64,000 bases of DNA. Origin: Sialis fuliginosa. Lineage: Eukaryota > Arthropoda > Insecta > Megaloptera > Sialidae. Position numbers and translations under genes: made by a program. Each line of letters opens with the position of its first letter. The first letter of the stretch is position 1. The DNA lies in NCBI GenBank assembly GCA_961205875.1, contig OY540818.1, forward strand, positions 14,420,761 to 14,484,760. Reading direction: 5' to 3'. Below the pieces are notes generated by a model. The model searched no databases and was not told where the DNA came from. It saw nothing but the letters and a program-made list of their open reading frames with translations. Below, one piece after another: positions 47,561-58,105 of this stretch.

Positions 47561-49079
47561 TAAATATATGTAGGCATAACATAAATCGTTGTAAGGTTAC
47601 AAGATTTGATGTTAAGATAAAAAATAATATTGTGATCATAATTATATAGATAATTATTTTTTTGTGAGAGTACGAATATAAAAGGTTTAGGGAATCCATA
47701 CACACTTGATATATTTTAGTTATGGTTCACTTTGAATAAACTTTTCTCATTTCTAAATGTATTTTCAACGAAGCTACAAATATTTGTCCAAGATTATAAT
47801 GAGTTATTTTAAATATGTACATACTCGTAAATACATTTTTTCTTGTAAATAAGCTTAATTTAATTTTACTAACAAATAAAAAGAATTTTAACGTACAAGC
47901 CAAAAAAATTCTTACAAATAATTAACAATCTGTAATGACATATATTGGGAATTCTAAAAAATTTAAAGCTAAGTTAATGTTTTCTCCCAGATGTCAAATC
48001 GTTATGAATTTGTTTAGTATTTTAGAGAAGTAGTAATAAATGTATAGGTAGCAATATAAATGCTATACATTATATGAGGTACACTTGTCACCACTGCTTT
48101 TAAATCAAGGTCATTCCTATATAGAATCAATAAAAAAATATGTTGTAATTTAAAAAAAATAGAGTAGGATGCCATTGTAACATAATTGATACCACCAATT
48201 TTTTTTGAAGACTAGCACATAGGAAATAATTTTTCGTAAAACATTCACAAAAACATTTTTTTTAAATAATGAATATTTTAGAAAATATGAGCAATATTCC
48301 TTAATTTTTACTCACCCTATATATTGCAGGAAATGTAGTTAATAATTGATAAAATTGCCGATTGAGTTTATATCCTGCACATATAATTTTGTTTCCGTTA
48401 ATAAAACAAAATCAATCATAACATTTATTGAATTGAAATGTCTTCCTGTACACATCCATGTTCATGGGTTAATCATTGATTGGAATTTTTAAAAATATTA
48501 GTGCATTAAAGCTTAAAATCTTTTTGAATCTATTTGAATATATTGTCATGTATTATGTCTATGAATTTTTAATTGGTAAAGCTAATTAACTATCGTTTTA
48601 TATATGGTAGTGGAAAACGAAAATAACTGTGGTTTCTTACAATTTTCACGTATTAAATGATATTAATTCGTAGTAAGTACCTACACAAATTTATTAATAT
48701 TTGTACTTAAATCATTAAATTATGGAGAGATACTCAAATAAAATAAATTTTATATTTTTTAATACTACAAAAAACATAATTTTCACATTAGCAAATACAA
48801 CAATCTATGCATAAATATTTTTTTATAACTTTATAAACGTTATTTATTATTAAAATCAGTTGGGAAAATAGAACCCATTTCTACCAAAATGCGTTTAATA
48901 TCTTACAACTTAGAAAAAACATTAAGATAATTATATGATAAAGCACATTATTTACCCTCCATCGACGGCCATAAATAAGTTCAGAATAAATCAACGACAT
49001 AGGTGTGGCTGGGATAATTTTATTACATAGAAATTTTTTGATATGAAAACAGTTTTCTGAATAGGAAACAAAAGATATA
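47561..49079. other. AT-rich DNA, no gene recognised
   Basis: No gene, RNA or repeat recognised. Confidence 0.35.
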
Positions 49080-49220
49080 TTTTACACAAACATCGAGCAT
49101 GCTTTGGTGCAAATGCGTGAATCGCGTGACGCGGAGATGTTCCCGCGTAATTCAAATTGGTCGCGCTGCGAGCGCCGCGTGTCGGCGGTTTAGTCAACAA
49201 ATTCACATCGGATGTGACCG
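49080..49220. promoter_or_regulatory. Possible regulatory island, CG-rich
   Basis: CG-dinucleotide-rich block (GTGACGCGGAGATGTTCCCG, GCGCTGCGAGCGCCGCGTG) with sharp borders. The minus-strand frame through it lacks recognisable features. It precedes the truncated element at 49289. Confidence 0.3.
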
Positions 49221-49288
49221 TAGATTATCTAATATTCACTACGAATAATTTAAGTGTTGTATAATTTTTGGAATAATAGCAACCCACG

Positions 49289-49508
49289 TAGAGTCGCATG
49301 CAGAAGTGGTCGTCCAGTTTTCATTCAAATTCGCTTATCACAAACTTAGTAAGCTCCTCCCATTTGATTATTATAATATTTTGAAATCATTTCTCCATGT
49401 ACCAAACAAAGTACTATTCGTTTATAGTGCCTACTCATATAAATTTGTGCGATTAAATTATTATGTAATCTATTGAAAATTATATAAGTAAATTTTGTGG
49501 CAATAAAT
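49289..49508. mobile_element. Inverted-repeat element, family TACAGTCGCCTG (copy 3, truncated)
   Basis: Begins TAGAGTCGCATGCAG, a degenerate left end. It then follows copies 1 and 2 through CATAAACTTAGTA-type and CTCCCATTTGATTATTATAA phrases with small internal deletions, and stops at GTGGCAATAAAT. The right third and the right terminus are missing, replaced by another repeat at 49509. Confidence 0.8.
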
Positions 49509-49790
49509 TTTACTCTACTTGTACTACGAGATCTTCCTTCGTGCCAAAATTCAAGATTCTAGGTAAACGGAAAGTACCCTGTAGGTTTTGATGATTAGTC
49601 AGTGAGTCAGTCTGAAGGTAACAAAATACTTAGAAAATTGATTTTTTTACAGGACTATGAGGCTATAGAAATTAGTATTTGATATTAATTTAAACTTGAT
49701 GCCTCTAACCGTTTCTGAGGAAAAGAGTCTTGACGGACAGACAGACGGACAACAAAGTGACCGTATAAGGTTTTCGTAAAAATGGAACCA
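49509..49790. repeat. Dispersed repeat with GACGGACAGACAGACGGAC core
   Basis: Contains TTCGTGCCAAAATTCAAGAT, GGAAAGTACCCTGTAGGTTT, then CTTGACGGACAGACAGACGG and ACAACAAAGTGACCGTATAA. This wording is widespread in insect genomic repeats. It adjoins the broken end of the element at 49289, suggesting that one disrupted the other. No coding sequence. Confidence 0.5.
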
Positions 49791-49959
49791 TACAAATTTT
49801 AACTAATAAAATAGAAGAAGATTTTTTTTTATAAACTGCAAGTTTCTTCTAAAAAATTATAAGTACAAATGGTAATAATTTTCACCCACATTTCCTTACA
49901 TAACGACAAATAAACACGAAACAAAATTCAATTTTAATATATCTCTCGATGATACAATA

Positions 49960-50130
49960 GTGTATACACTGACGCTCATTATTCATCAATTTGGGTGGTT
50001 CAACAGCCATGTTGTATTGTTACGAGAGATGTGATCCCCCCTTACACCCCTTCGTCGCAAACCGAACGCCCATCTCACCGTTACATCTACGTGGGTGATA
50101 CGCCACGATATGGTTATTTATCATATCTTT
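49960..50130. promoter_or_regulatory. Possible regulatory patch
   Basis: Less A+T-rich segment (GTGATCCCCCCTTACACCCC, CAAACCGAACGCCCATCTC). A 68-codon + strand frame starts here but has no splice partner or recognised motif. Confidence 0.2.
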
Positions 50131-50675
50131 TTTTCGTTTTTATTTGTATTGTAGATACACAGACACAGAAATATCGAAGTGTGCTATGCAACTGGGTGTA
50201 AGTAAATATCAAACAAGGAATGCTTCATTGTTTTTATTAAATGCCAACTATTTTATTTGATTTTTTTTAAATGTTGTAGGTATGTTTATATAAAAATGTC
50301 GTAACGGTTTTGTTTGTTTAGATGTAGGTTTAAAGCTGTTGACTATTGACTAATAATATTGATCTATCGTGGAATTTATTAGGAATTTAACATCAGGTCA
50401 TTAGGTTATATTTAATATACTATTCAGTTTTATCGTCAAAAAAATTATAGGCTGATTAAGAATGAAGACAATTAAGTCAAATAAACAAAGGTGGTATTTA
50501 TTTATTAAGTTTAAGTAATCTTGATATAGATTTTAGCTTTTCGGTATTAGTCGCATCGATTTAGTATTGTGCCTTCAATAGAGCTCTGAAGATGCTCACT
50601 GAAATTTCCAACGAAACGTGGGCCGACGCGGTTTATACCCAGAAACCAAGATCAACAAATATTCAATTTTATTAG
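50131..50675. other. AT-rich DNA, hammerhead-like words, no gene recognised
   Basis: TTGTAG|GTATGT at 50275-50285 is a weak zero-length-splice-like arrangement. CTGAAGA (50586) and CGAAAC (50612) are spaced like hammerhead core words and followed by GTGGGCCGACGCGG; this combination is common in retroelement debris. No gene recognised. Confidence 0.3.
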
Positions 50676-50947
50676 TACCGGGAAAAATAGATTAGATCTA
50701 CATAGGTATAGATCTAAATTTTTGAATATATCTACGAAAGTCTAAGAAGAACTACTTAGATTTTTTTACATTTGAAGAGATCTATACAGATCTACGTAGA
50801 TATGGGTAGATTTACGGAGATGTACATAAATTTAAAAAAATTTGATCTACTATACATATTATAGGATAAGAATAGATCTATTCTAATCGACTGAGATCAA
50901 AATTTTAGGAATTTAGATCTAATTTGATATACGTAGATCTAATATAC
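50676..50947. mobile_element. AGATCT-dense element (copy 2, diverged)
   Basis: Left end TACCGGGAAAAATAGATTAG matches the family at 43487. The interior is again a chain of AGATCT, GATCTAC and GTAGATC words in both orientations. The right terminus has decayed, so the right boundary is approximate. Confidence 0.6.
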
Positions 50948-51239
50948 GACGACCAAATGTAGAATCATAAATATTTCTAGACTTGTAAAACGATTTGTGA
51001 AAAAATATATATATCCAGTTCTTTTAGTAAAAACAGATAATAATAAAATATAATATTTTTACTTTGACTTTCACATGTAGATAAATGAAAAACTTTCTGT
51101 TTACCTACTACTTCGAAAACCATTTTTAAAAGACAAAAAATATTTGTAAATAATTTTTCAGATGTAATAATAATCGTAACTGACAAAAATGTCACGACAC
51201 AAGCAATTTATCGGTTTAATTTGATTAAAAAGCCAATAT
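50948..51239. other. AT-rich DNA, no gene recognised
   Basis: Nothing recognised. Confidence 0.3.
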
Positions 51240-51425
51240 TTGACAAGTGTGTCATGTCGTTGCACAAGATAACGAGCGTGTCTTATAACACCTAGAACAA
51301 ATAGATGGCAACGCCCTCTGTTGTCGGGACACCGAATCCATCAGAGGAGGTAAACAAACTGTCACCAGGTTTTTGTGCACGCTGCGACTAATTACAGGTG
51401 ACCGGAGAGTGAGTGAGTGTCCTTA
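51240..51425. promoter_or_regulatory. Possible regulatory island with insulator-like word
   Basis: A high-complexity block containing AGATGGCAACGCCCTCTGTT (51303-51322), which resembles CTCF-type sites, GTAAACAA (forkhead-type) and GTGACCGGAGAGTGAGTGAG. No coding frame. One of the better candidates for a conserved element by composition. Confidence 0.35.
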
Positions 51426-53099
51426 GACCATACACACTGTTATGTTTACATATATAATATATAGTCTATTATAGTACTCTAAACTGTTGCTTGAATTCGA
51501 ACAGTAATTTTCGTCACTGTAGACATTTTAAGGGGGGAGATCCATTTAGGCAGCGAATTCTAAAAAAATCTGTGTTAAAACTATTAATTCTACATAATAA
51601 AAATGTTATGTGCATATTAGTATATCTTTTAATATTTAAAAATGGCGGTTGTACTACAATTGCTTCATAGACGGTTGCCGCTTAAGTTGTTCCAATCTAG
51701 CAGAAACATCAGAAACAACAAGTATTAGATTTTTAAGACCCACACAAATTCTAAAAATCCTACGTGTTTGAAAAAAACGTTCGAATTTTCATGAAATTTT
51801 TACTACATTTGATAATGAAAAGGTAGTTTTTTAAAATAAATTTCAAAGAATTTGAGGTTCACATAGAAGGTAATTATGTTATCTATAACTGTGCAAAATT
51901 TCAAAATGATCGATTAAATATTTTTTGAGTTATCTTGCACGAGGTTTACAAAAAAGTGGTTTTCAGAAAAAACGCGTTTAAAGTTTCAACACTCAAATGG
52001 TAGAGTTGATAACTCAGTAGCATTAACTTCCAAAGGATTGCGAATTACGTTCTATTTTAGGACGATATTGTACACATGTTTGACTAACATTTTATACAAA
52101 AAGATTCACTTAATATTGTAAAAATTTTGTTTTGTTCTCCGTTTATGCAACAGTTATAGAAAGTTGTGGAGATCTAATCACGAATTTTACTTTATAGTAA
52201 AATGTGTACTTATGTATTTGATTTCACATCATTTAAAGGTATTTGTAGACTATTAGGGAGAAATAAATACCTATATACTTTTAAATTACTGTAATCCGGA
52301 ATCCGGACGCCCATGCACATGTAAACCTGCTAATATCGGCCCATCAGCTACTTTCTAGTACATCTTGTGTCTCTAACCATACAAAATACATACACTTACA
52401 CATATATACATTAAACTTGTACAGGAATTAATCATACTATTGAACTATCGGACTTCGTGCAAACTTACTGATAATTTGTTTTTGCTATAGTAGCAACATT
52501 AAGAACCAAGCAAAATACATTTAATTGAAGGGAGTCAAAATATTGATTTAAATCATGTTGGTAATACAAGTATTCCTCGACTTACGCGAATTCATATTTA
52601 CGCGATTTTAAAAAAAACTTGTTTTTTTATTCCGCGGCGCTTTGTCTCCCTGCGACCATTGTACCAACCGAGATTGTCAAACAAAAAAAAAACAAAGTTT
52701 AGTTGGCACAACAGGGAATTTATATGTTTTTAGGGTACACCAAATCTACTTTAAAGGAGGAGATTTAAATAGGTTGATAATACTGGGCATAAATTTAATA
52801 AAAATGGATTAATTAAATCTAGAGAATTTACTTTGAGGTGGGGAGATCCTCCCTGGCATCTCTTGGAGTGGACACTGAATGTTTCTGCTCACAAAATTGT
52901 TCTGTTTTTAATCAAACCTGAAAATAAAATTTCCAACTTTTGAATTAAATTTATTTTAAAAAGTTTACCGTAATATAACATTGATTTCTCTCCTTACAAA
53001 TAATTAAGTAGGTAACTATAGTTTATGTATAAGTACGTATGACGTATGTAATATCTAGATAGTCTAAGATCCTTCCACTATACCATTATCCAAGTTTTT
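51426..53099. other. Repeat-like and AT-rich DNA, no gene recognised
   Basis: From about 51530 to 52100 the wording (GGGGGGAGATCCATTTAGGC, TTTTTGAGTTATCTTGCACG, AAAAACGCGTTTAAAGTTTC) suggests an old DNA transposon, but no terminal repeats were found. CTCGACTTACGCGAATTC at 52577 resembles the end of a pogo/Tigger-like element. No gene recognised. Confidence 0.35.
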
Positions 53100-53345
53100 T
53101 CATGGTTCGACAGCCACTTGATGAGTAGCACTTACTACTAGTTCTTTGTCAATCTCAACACCCTCCTTCACCACATCTCCGCGCCTGTCCACTAATCTAG
53201 AGGCTGTCAACTGTCCAGACTGATGTTGAAATTTCATCAAAACACCAGACAAACAGTAATTAGAATGAACTGTAATTAACGTTGATTACTCGTCTCTAAT
53301 GCGGGTGGGGTTGGTGTCTGGCTTTTATTGGAAAATGGAATGAGT
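53100..53345. promoter_or_regulatory. Possible regulatory island
   Basis: High-complexity, less A+T-rich block (CACCACATCTCCGCGCCTGTC, AGAGGCTGTCAACTGTCCAG, GCGGGTGGGGTTGGTGTCTGG) with a homeodomain-type TAATTA neighbourhood (CTGTAATTAACG). No coding frame. About 4.7 kb upstream of the exon at 58016. Confidence 0.3.
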
Positions 53346-54268
53346 GTTTGCGTTTGCATATTTATTGAAAATTAGTGTTTAGTTTTCAAACAAGAAAAAT
53401 AAAATCTCTGGGTTTGCGGTTTTCTAATTATTGAGAACTAATATTCTGTGTGGAGTAGAGAAAATTACACTGCAAAGTATGTTACAAACTTGAAATTTTG
53501 TAAAAAAAAGTTATTAACAAAATGTTTAGATTTAAATTGTCAACAAAAAAGCTAGTTTTTGAGTTATTGGCCTCTAAATCGGTATAATTGAGAATGATTT
53601 TACCTAGTAACTGAGGGGTTGAAAATAATAATAATAAATTAATAAATACATTTTACATCCCTAACTCTCCAAAAGTAGTAAAAAGTGTATTAACACGTTA
53701 TGACGTGTTTACACCAAAACGACAAAACAACAGCAATTCGGTATTTTTTTGACAAAATGGTAAAAATACCTATACATTTTTAAATAAAAATTGTTTTAAG
53801 TACACTGTTTGCCGTTTTGTCAAAAAAACACAGTGTTACTCATAGACATAGAGAATGAACAGTGCATTCTGTATTAACACAATGGTGTAACATCTGTTCA
53901 AAAAGTGAGAGAGAGATGCAGTGTAGTTTGGAATATATCTATCTCTTTTTCTAAGAATCTGATTAGTAACTTACTATAGTTTAGGGTAGTATTTCTGTCC
54001 GATATATTTTTGTATATCTATCTTGTGATTTTTGTGCAATAAGTTTTTTATTAAAAAAGTAAATAATATAAACCAGTGGCGAAGCGTTCATGGAAGCAGG
54101 GAAAGCAGTGCTTCCCTTTCTTTATGAGTAAATTAATACAAATCTGTGTTTTCAGTTAATAAATAATTTAAAAATATTATTTTTATGCGCAACCCAAACA
54201 TTTTAACCAAAAGTCAAAAATAACATTTAATATTAATTTACACGTTCAATTATAAAACTATAATACCT
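53346..54268. other. AT-rich DNA, one hAT-like terminus
   Basis: No gene recognised. CAGTGGCGAAGCGTTCATGG at 54074, followed by short inverted words GAAGCAGGGAAAGC and GCTTCCC, looks like a hAT-type left end; the palindromic element at 54269 may have inserted near it. Confidence 0.35.
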
Positions 54269-55014
54269 CTATGTCTTATTTTCTTGTATTTTAGTCGATA
54301 TTTGTATGACGAGTTGAGGTTCACTGCAGGAAATTTCACTAAAAAATTTCGAATTTTTGATTTCGTTAAAAGTATGTTTATTGTATAGAAAATGATGTGA
54401 AAAGTTGTTTGTTTCAAACCGCAGGTCTGTATCTCAAACCGTTCTCGAGATATAGCCTCTCAAAGTTTTAGATTTTTCAAATTTTTGGAGAAAAAAGGCC
54501 ATAACTTTTGAACGCGTGGTCGGAATTGATTTTAGTTGACGGATTTGGAATCAGCGTGTCAAAATCTATATAATGACATGCATAATACCTTAAAACTCGA
54601 AAAAAAATTTTTCGCGAAAAATCGAAAAAATTCAAAGGGGTATACCTTAAAAAAATGTCGATTTTTGACCAAAATTTTTTTGTTCGATTTTAAAGTATTA
54701 TACATGTCATTATATAGATTTTGACACGCTGATTTCAAATCCGTCAACTAAAATCAATTCCGACCACGCGTTCAAAAGTTATGGCCTTTTTTCTCCAAAA
54801 ATTTGAAAAAACTAAAAGTTTGAGAGGCTATATCTCGAGAACGGTTTGAGATACAGACCTGCGGTTTGAAACAAACAACTTTTCACGTCATTTTCTATAC
54901 AATAAACATACTTTTAACGTAATCAAAAATTCGAAATTTTTTAGTGAAATTTCCTGCAGTGAACTTCAACTCGTCATACAAATATCGACTAAAATACAAG
55001 AAAATAAGACGTAG
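54269..55014. mobile_element. 746-bp palindromic element (copy 2)
   Basis: Same length and structure as 14790-15535, with scattered substitutions. Left outer end CTATGTCTTATTTTCTTGT, right end its near-complement, centre near 54630-54670. The paired 62-codon frames on both strands are again produced by the symmetry. Both copies keep the arm-to-arm pairing, so the foldback shape has been preserved or the copies are young. Confidence 0.88.
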
Positions 55015-57589
55015 AATCATTTAGTTACTATATAAATATATAAGAATTTATTTAAAAAAGTAAAAGCTTGAACTTAAGATGTTTCATAACGTTTTTTTTT
55101 GTTAATAGGAGGGGAAGGATTGACACAATATATTGTGTACTACAAATATTTATATAATATATTCTATATACAGATAGAAGTATTATATAAAAGACAATCA
55201 CAATGTAATTTAAAATTTGTGTTATACTAATATTATACAGCAAAATTCTATTATACTTTTTGTATAATGCAGATATAACTTCGTATATAGCTAATATAAC
55301 TTTTATCTTTGGAATACATGCGAATCCGTATGGGTATTGAAAAATTCCACGAAACATCATGTACTATACATCTTTCCTATTTGCGATTATAAAAATCTAC
55401 AGGTATCATTAAGTGACACAAATGTGTCTAAAACACGCGATATGTACATGACAAATGTTCGTAAAAATATATTTTTTATTATTATTCAAACTGAGCAGTA
55501 CAACATTAGCGCGTAACTCATTTTAAATTTAAATCAGTTTTATAATTGTTAGATTAACATTAGAGCCATATAATGCGGGAAATTAGTACAAAAATTTAAA
55601 GATAATTACCACATTTTTTATCCCATCATTTATGCTAACACTTTATACAGAATTAACATTAACAATTTATTATTTTTTTGTAATGATGTCAAAAATTTGT
55701 GTTGTATTTTTTTATACATTTTAACAATCGCGAAAAATCCCAAAAAAATATTACCTTATTGAAATTTTGTTCCTGTATTAATTATTAAAATTATAATATG
55801 TACATTATTAATTATAATTTATGTATAATATAAAAATACAAATATCAGAAAAATCATTGATATATTTGCATCTACATAAATATATTCCACCAACAAAAAT
55901 TGGTGTAAGTAATTGTTCAGGTTGCAAAAAATCGACTAATTTTCTCATACACTTTTCTGTGTAAAAAATTAAAACCCACATTACGTTGTAATTTTTTGTA
56001 TCACCTATGAAAATAAAAAGTCCCCACACTTAGATTGCTTGGAACAGCTGATAACTAGCGGCCCCTATAATTATGGACAGTCCTGACCCATCAGGACTGC
56101 AATCATGGGCAAACGGTATAATGGCGCTTTATATGAAACCAGTGCCGGATTTAGAACAATTTATTATATAGCATAAATAAAATGAAAATATGTATATAAA
56201 AAAGTAAGTCTATATTGCTGTATGCGGTCTATAGTTATTTATATGTCTTACTGAAGCAACTAATATTTGCATTGTGATGATGGAGACACAATTTTTATGA
56301 ATTGATTATTAGCAAATTCAGTGTTTATTATTTAAATAAATACTTGCTAAAATTTATAATTAATTTATTTTAAGTAATATAAATTTACAGACCAACTAAA
56401 AGTACTTACAAAACAACACATAAAATCAACTTTGTTTTGTTGTGTTTTTGATATGTTTTGACTTACACAGTCGAAGAAATTATTACTAAAAAATACCAAA
56501 ATTTTTTCACAAATAATTTTTTGAATTTTTTTGAAAAAAAGTTATACCTATCTATATGATCATTTTTATAAGTAATAAAGAAATTAATAATAATAAGTAA
56601 ATAAAATTAATATTCATTTAAAAATCTCAATAAGCTATCTAAATACCAGCCTGTAATAGACGGCGCCGTTATTAAAATGTTCTGAGAGAACCAGACATCA
56701 TGATTGTCTCGAAATCCTGAAAGGACCTAGGTCATTACATAAAAACCATTATAATTTTTACAATAATCGGCTAATAAAGTCTAAATGCAATGTGACTTTT
56801 TGGACACAATTTCTATTAATATTTCGTAATTTGTGAAATTCCCACGAACTCAATTTTTTATTAAAATTCTTTTGAAACGATTGAATTAGGAATACCTTCT
56901 ATTAAAATTAATATAGTACGCGTAGCGTATATACTATATTAATAAATAATAATCATAGTATCGTACTTTAATTAGACGAAAACGTTTTTCTACTAAGAAA
57001 CACAAAAATAGAAACGTGTTTATAATTGAAACTGTCAAAATAATTACATGTGTGAAAATTGAATAATTATAGAATAATAATGTAATAATAGAAACAACCA
57101 TAGTTCATACCAATATAAAATGGAGTCATTGAACTGTCTAGTTAATGAAATACTTTATTAAATTTTAATTTGCAATTAACTTCTTCGAAACTGAATAATG
57201 ATTTTGTAATTATAGATATTCGTATAGAATAAACTCAATACCTATACATGCTTCGCAAACTGTACCGTCTTTAAATAATTTCGTTCTTATAGTTGAAAAT
57301 TAAATTACAATAAAATTGTATGTTTCCTGTTGAAAATACCGCTAATGATTCCTGCAAAAAACTACATGAATGAAAATAGTTTAAGAGTAATTCATAGCAT
57401 AGAACTGATTACAGAGAAGGAAATAAAATGGGAGGTAGGAAGGATGGGCCTTCTGTATATTACAGGTTACGACCAAAGACTCACTAATAAAGTGCTTGTT
57501 TACAAAATAACATATACAAATATACATGAACAACTACATTATAATCAATGCGTGCGATCGACTGTAAATCTGACTATACTCAACGCATG
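55015..57589. other. AT-rich DNA, no gene recognised
   Basis: CAGTGCCGGATTTAGAACA at 56140 is another orphan hAT-like left end. GTACGCGTAGCGTATATAC at 56917 is a short palindrome. The open frames in this stretch look like chance. Confidence 0.35.
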
Positions 57590-58015
57590 CAACCACAGTC
57601 AGTTGTTTCCCCTCAACCGCCACGACTGTCTATCCCCACCACTATCCGCGGCGGGGAACAGTTCGCTAGATCGCGTGCCCGACAAAGTGGGGTATAAAAA
57701 ATATGGAGGCGGAGTCAGCAAACCCTTAAATGGCTTCTATGGGGATTGGCTGTTGTGGAATACGTTCCGCCCAATTGAAAGATCGATAGGTGGGGATTTA
57801 AGGAAAAAAGGGGGTCGAGCTGTCGAATTCGGTGCCCCCTTTAGTTACAGGGTATTCGCTTTGAACCCTGATGAGGTTTCAGTATGTGATGTGAATGCTT
57901 TACAAGTGGTCAAATATAAGCTTTTTGATTTCCGCCGGTATATTGGACTTGTGTGACTTGTGTTATTGTGGTTGAGGTGTGATTTGACCCGGACATTGCT
58001 TGACCGGAAGTCAAC
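57590..58015 (+). promoter_or_regulatory. Core promoter and 5' leader of exon B
   Basis: G+C-rich block immediately upstream of the ATG at 58016. An initiator TCAGTATG places +1 at A57881, and GGTCA at 57908-57912 falls exactly at +28 to +32, matching the DPE consensus RGWYV. Inr plus DPE promoters are typical of arthropod developmental genes. Further upstream are ATTGG (57745-57749, inverted CCAAT), a perfect CArG word CCTTAAATGG (57724-57733) and a TATAAAAA (57693-57700) that could define a second start near TCAGCA at 57715. The 135-base leader from 57881 contains two minimal ATG-TGA uORFs (57884-57889, 57889-57894) and a 26-codon uORF (57895-57975), suggesting translational control. Start-site use is inferred from motifs. 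Confidence 0.6.
57895..57975 (+). other. Upstream ORF, 26 codons, in the exon B leader
   Basis: ATG at 57895 reads MLYKWSNISFLISAGIL and continues to TGA at 57973, 40 bases before the main ATG and not overlapping it. Two start-stop elements precede it. It exists in the mRNA only if transcription starts at or before 57881. No claim is made for a functional peptide. Confidence 0.4.
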
Positions 58016-58105
58016 ATGTTGACTGATATGACGCCGACGGCGGGTCAGCTGTACGGCGCCCAGATACCTGCGATGGGAATGAACATGAATCTTAATAAAT
58101 CAAAT
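58016..58105 (+). CDS. Alternative first coding exon B, 30 codons
   Basis: ATG in good context (AAC before it) encodes MLTDMTPTAGQLYGAQ then IPAMGMNMNLNKSN. The exon ends AAT|GTAAGT at 58106, a near-consensus 5' splice site, phase 0. Codons are G+C-rich at the third position (ACG CCG ACG GCG GGT CAG CTG TAC GGC GCC CAG), in strong contrast to the AT-rich surroundings, which supports real coding. The peptide is short, Met/Asn-rich at its end and without signal peptide or domain. It suits the N-terminus of a nuclear regulator, but I do not recognise the protein. Same phase as the exon at 40150, so they probably share the next exon, which lies beyond the window. Confidence 0.7.

Noticed and set aside
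47422-47705. Overlapping frames of 75 and 83 codons on opposite strands
   Set aside because: Both cross the same small G+C-rich patch, where stops are rarer; neither has recognisable features.
57330-57956. 208-codon + strand open frame, the longest in the window
   Set aside because: It needs a TTG start, changes composition halfway, runs through the TATA-like box, CArG word, initiator and leader of exon B, and shows no recognised domain. It is explained by a locally G+C-rich promoter with few stop codons.
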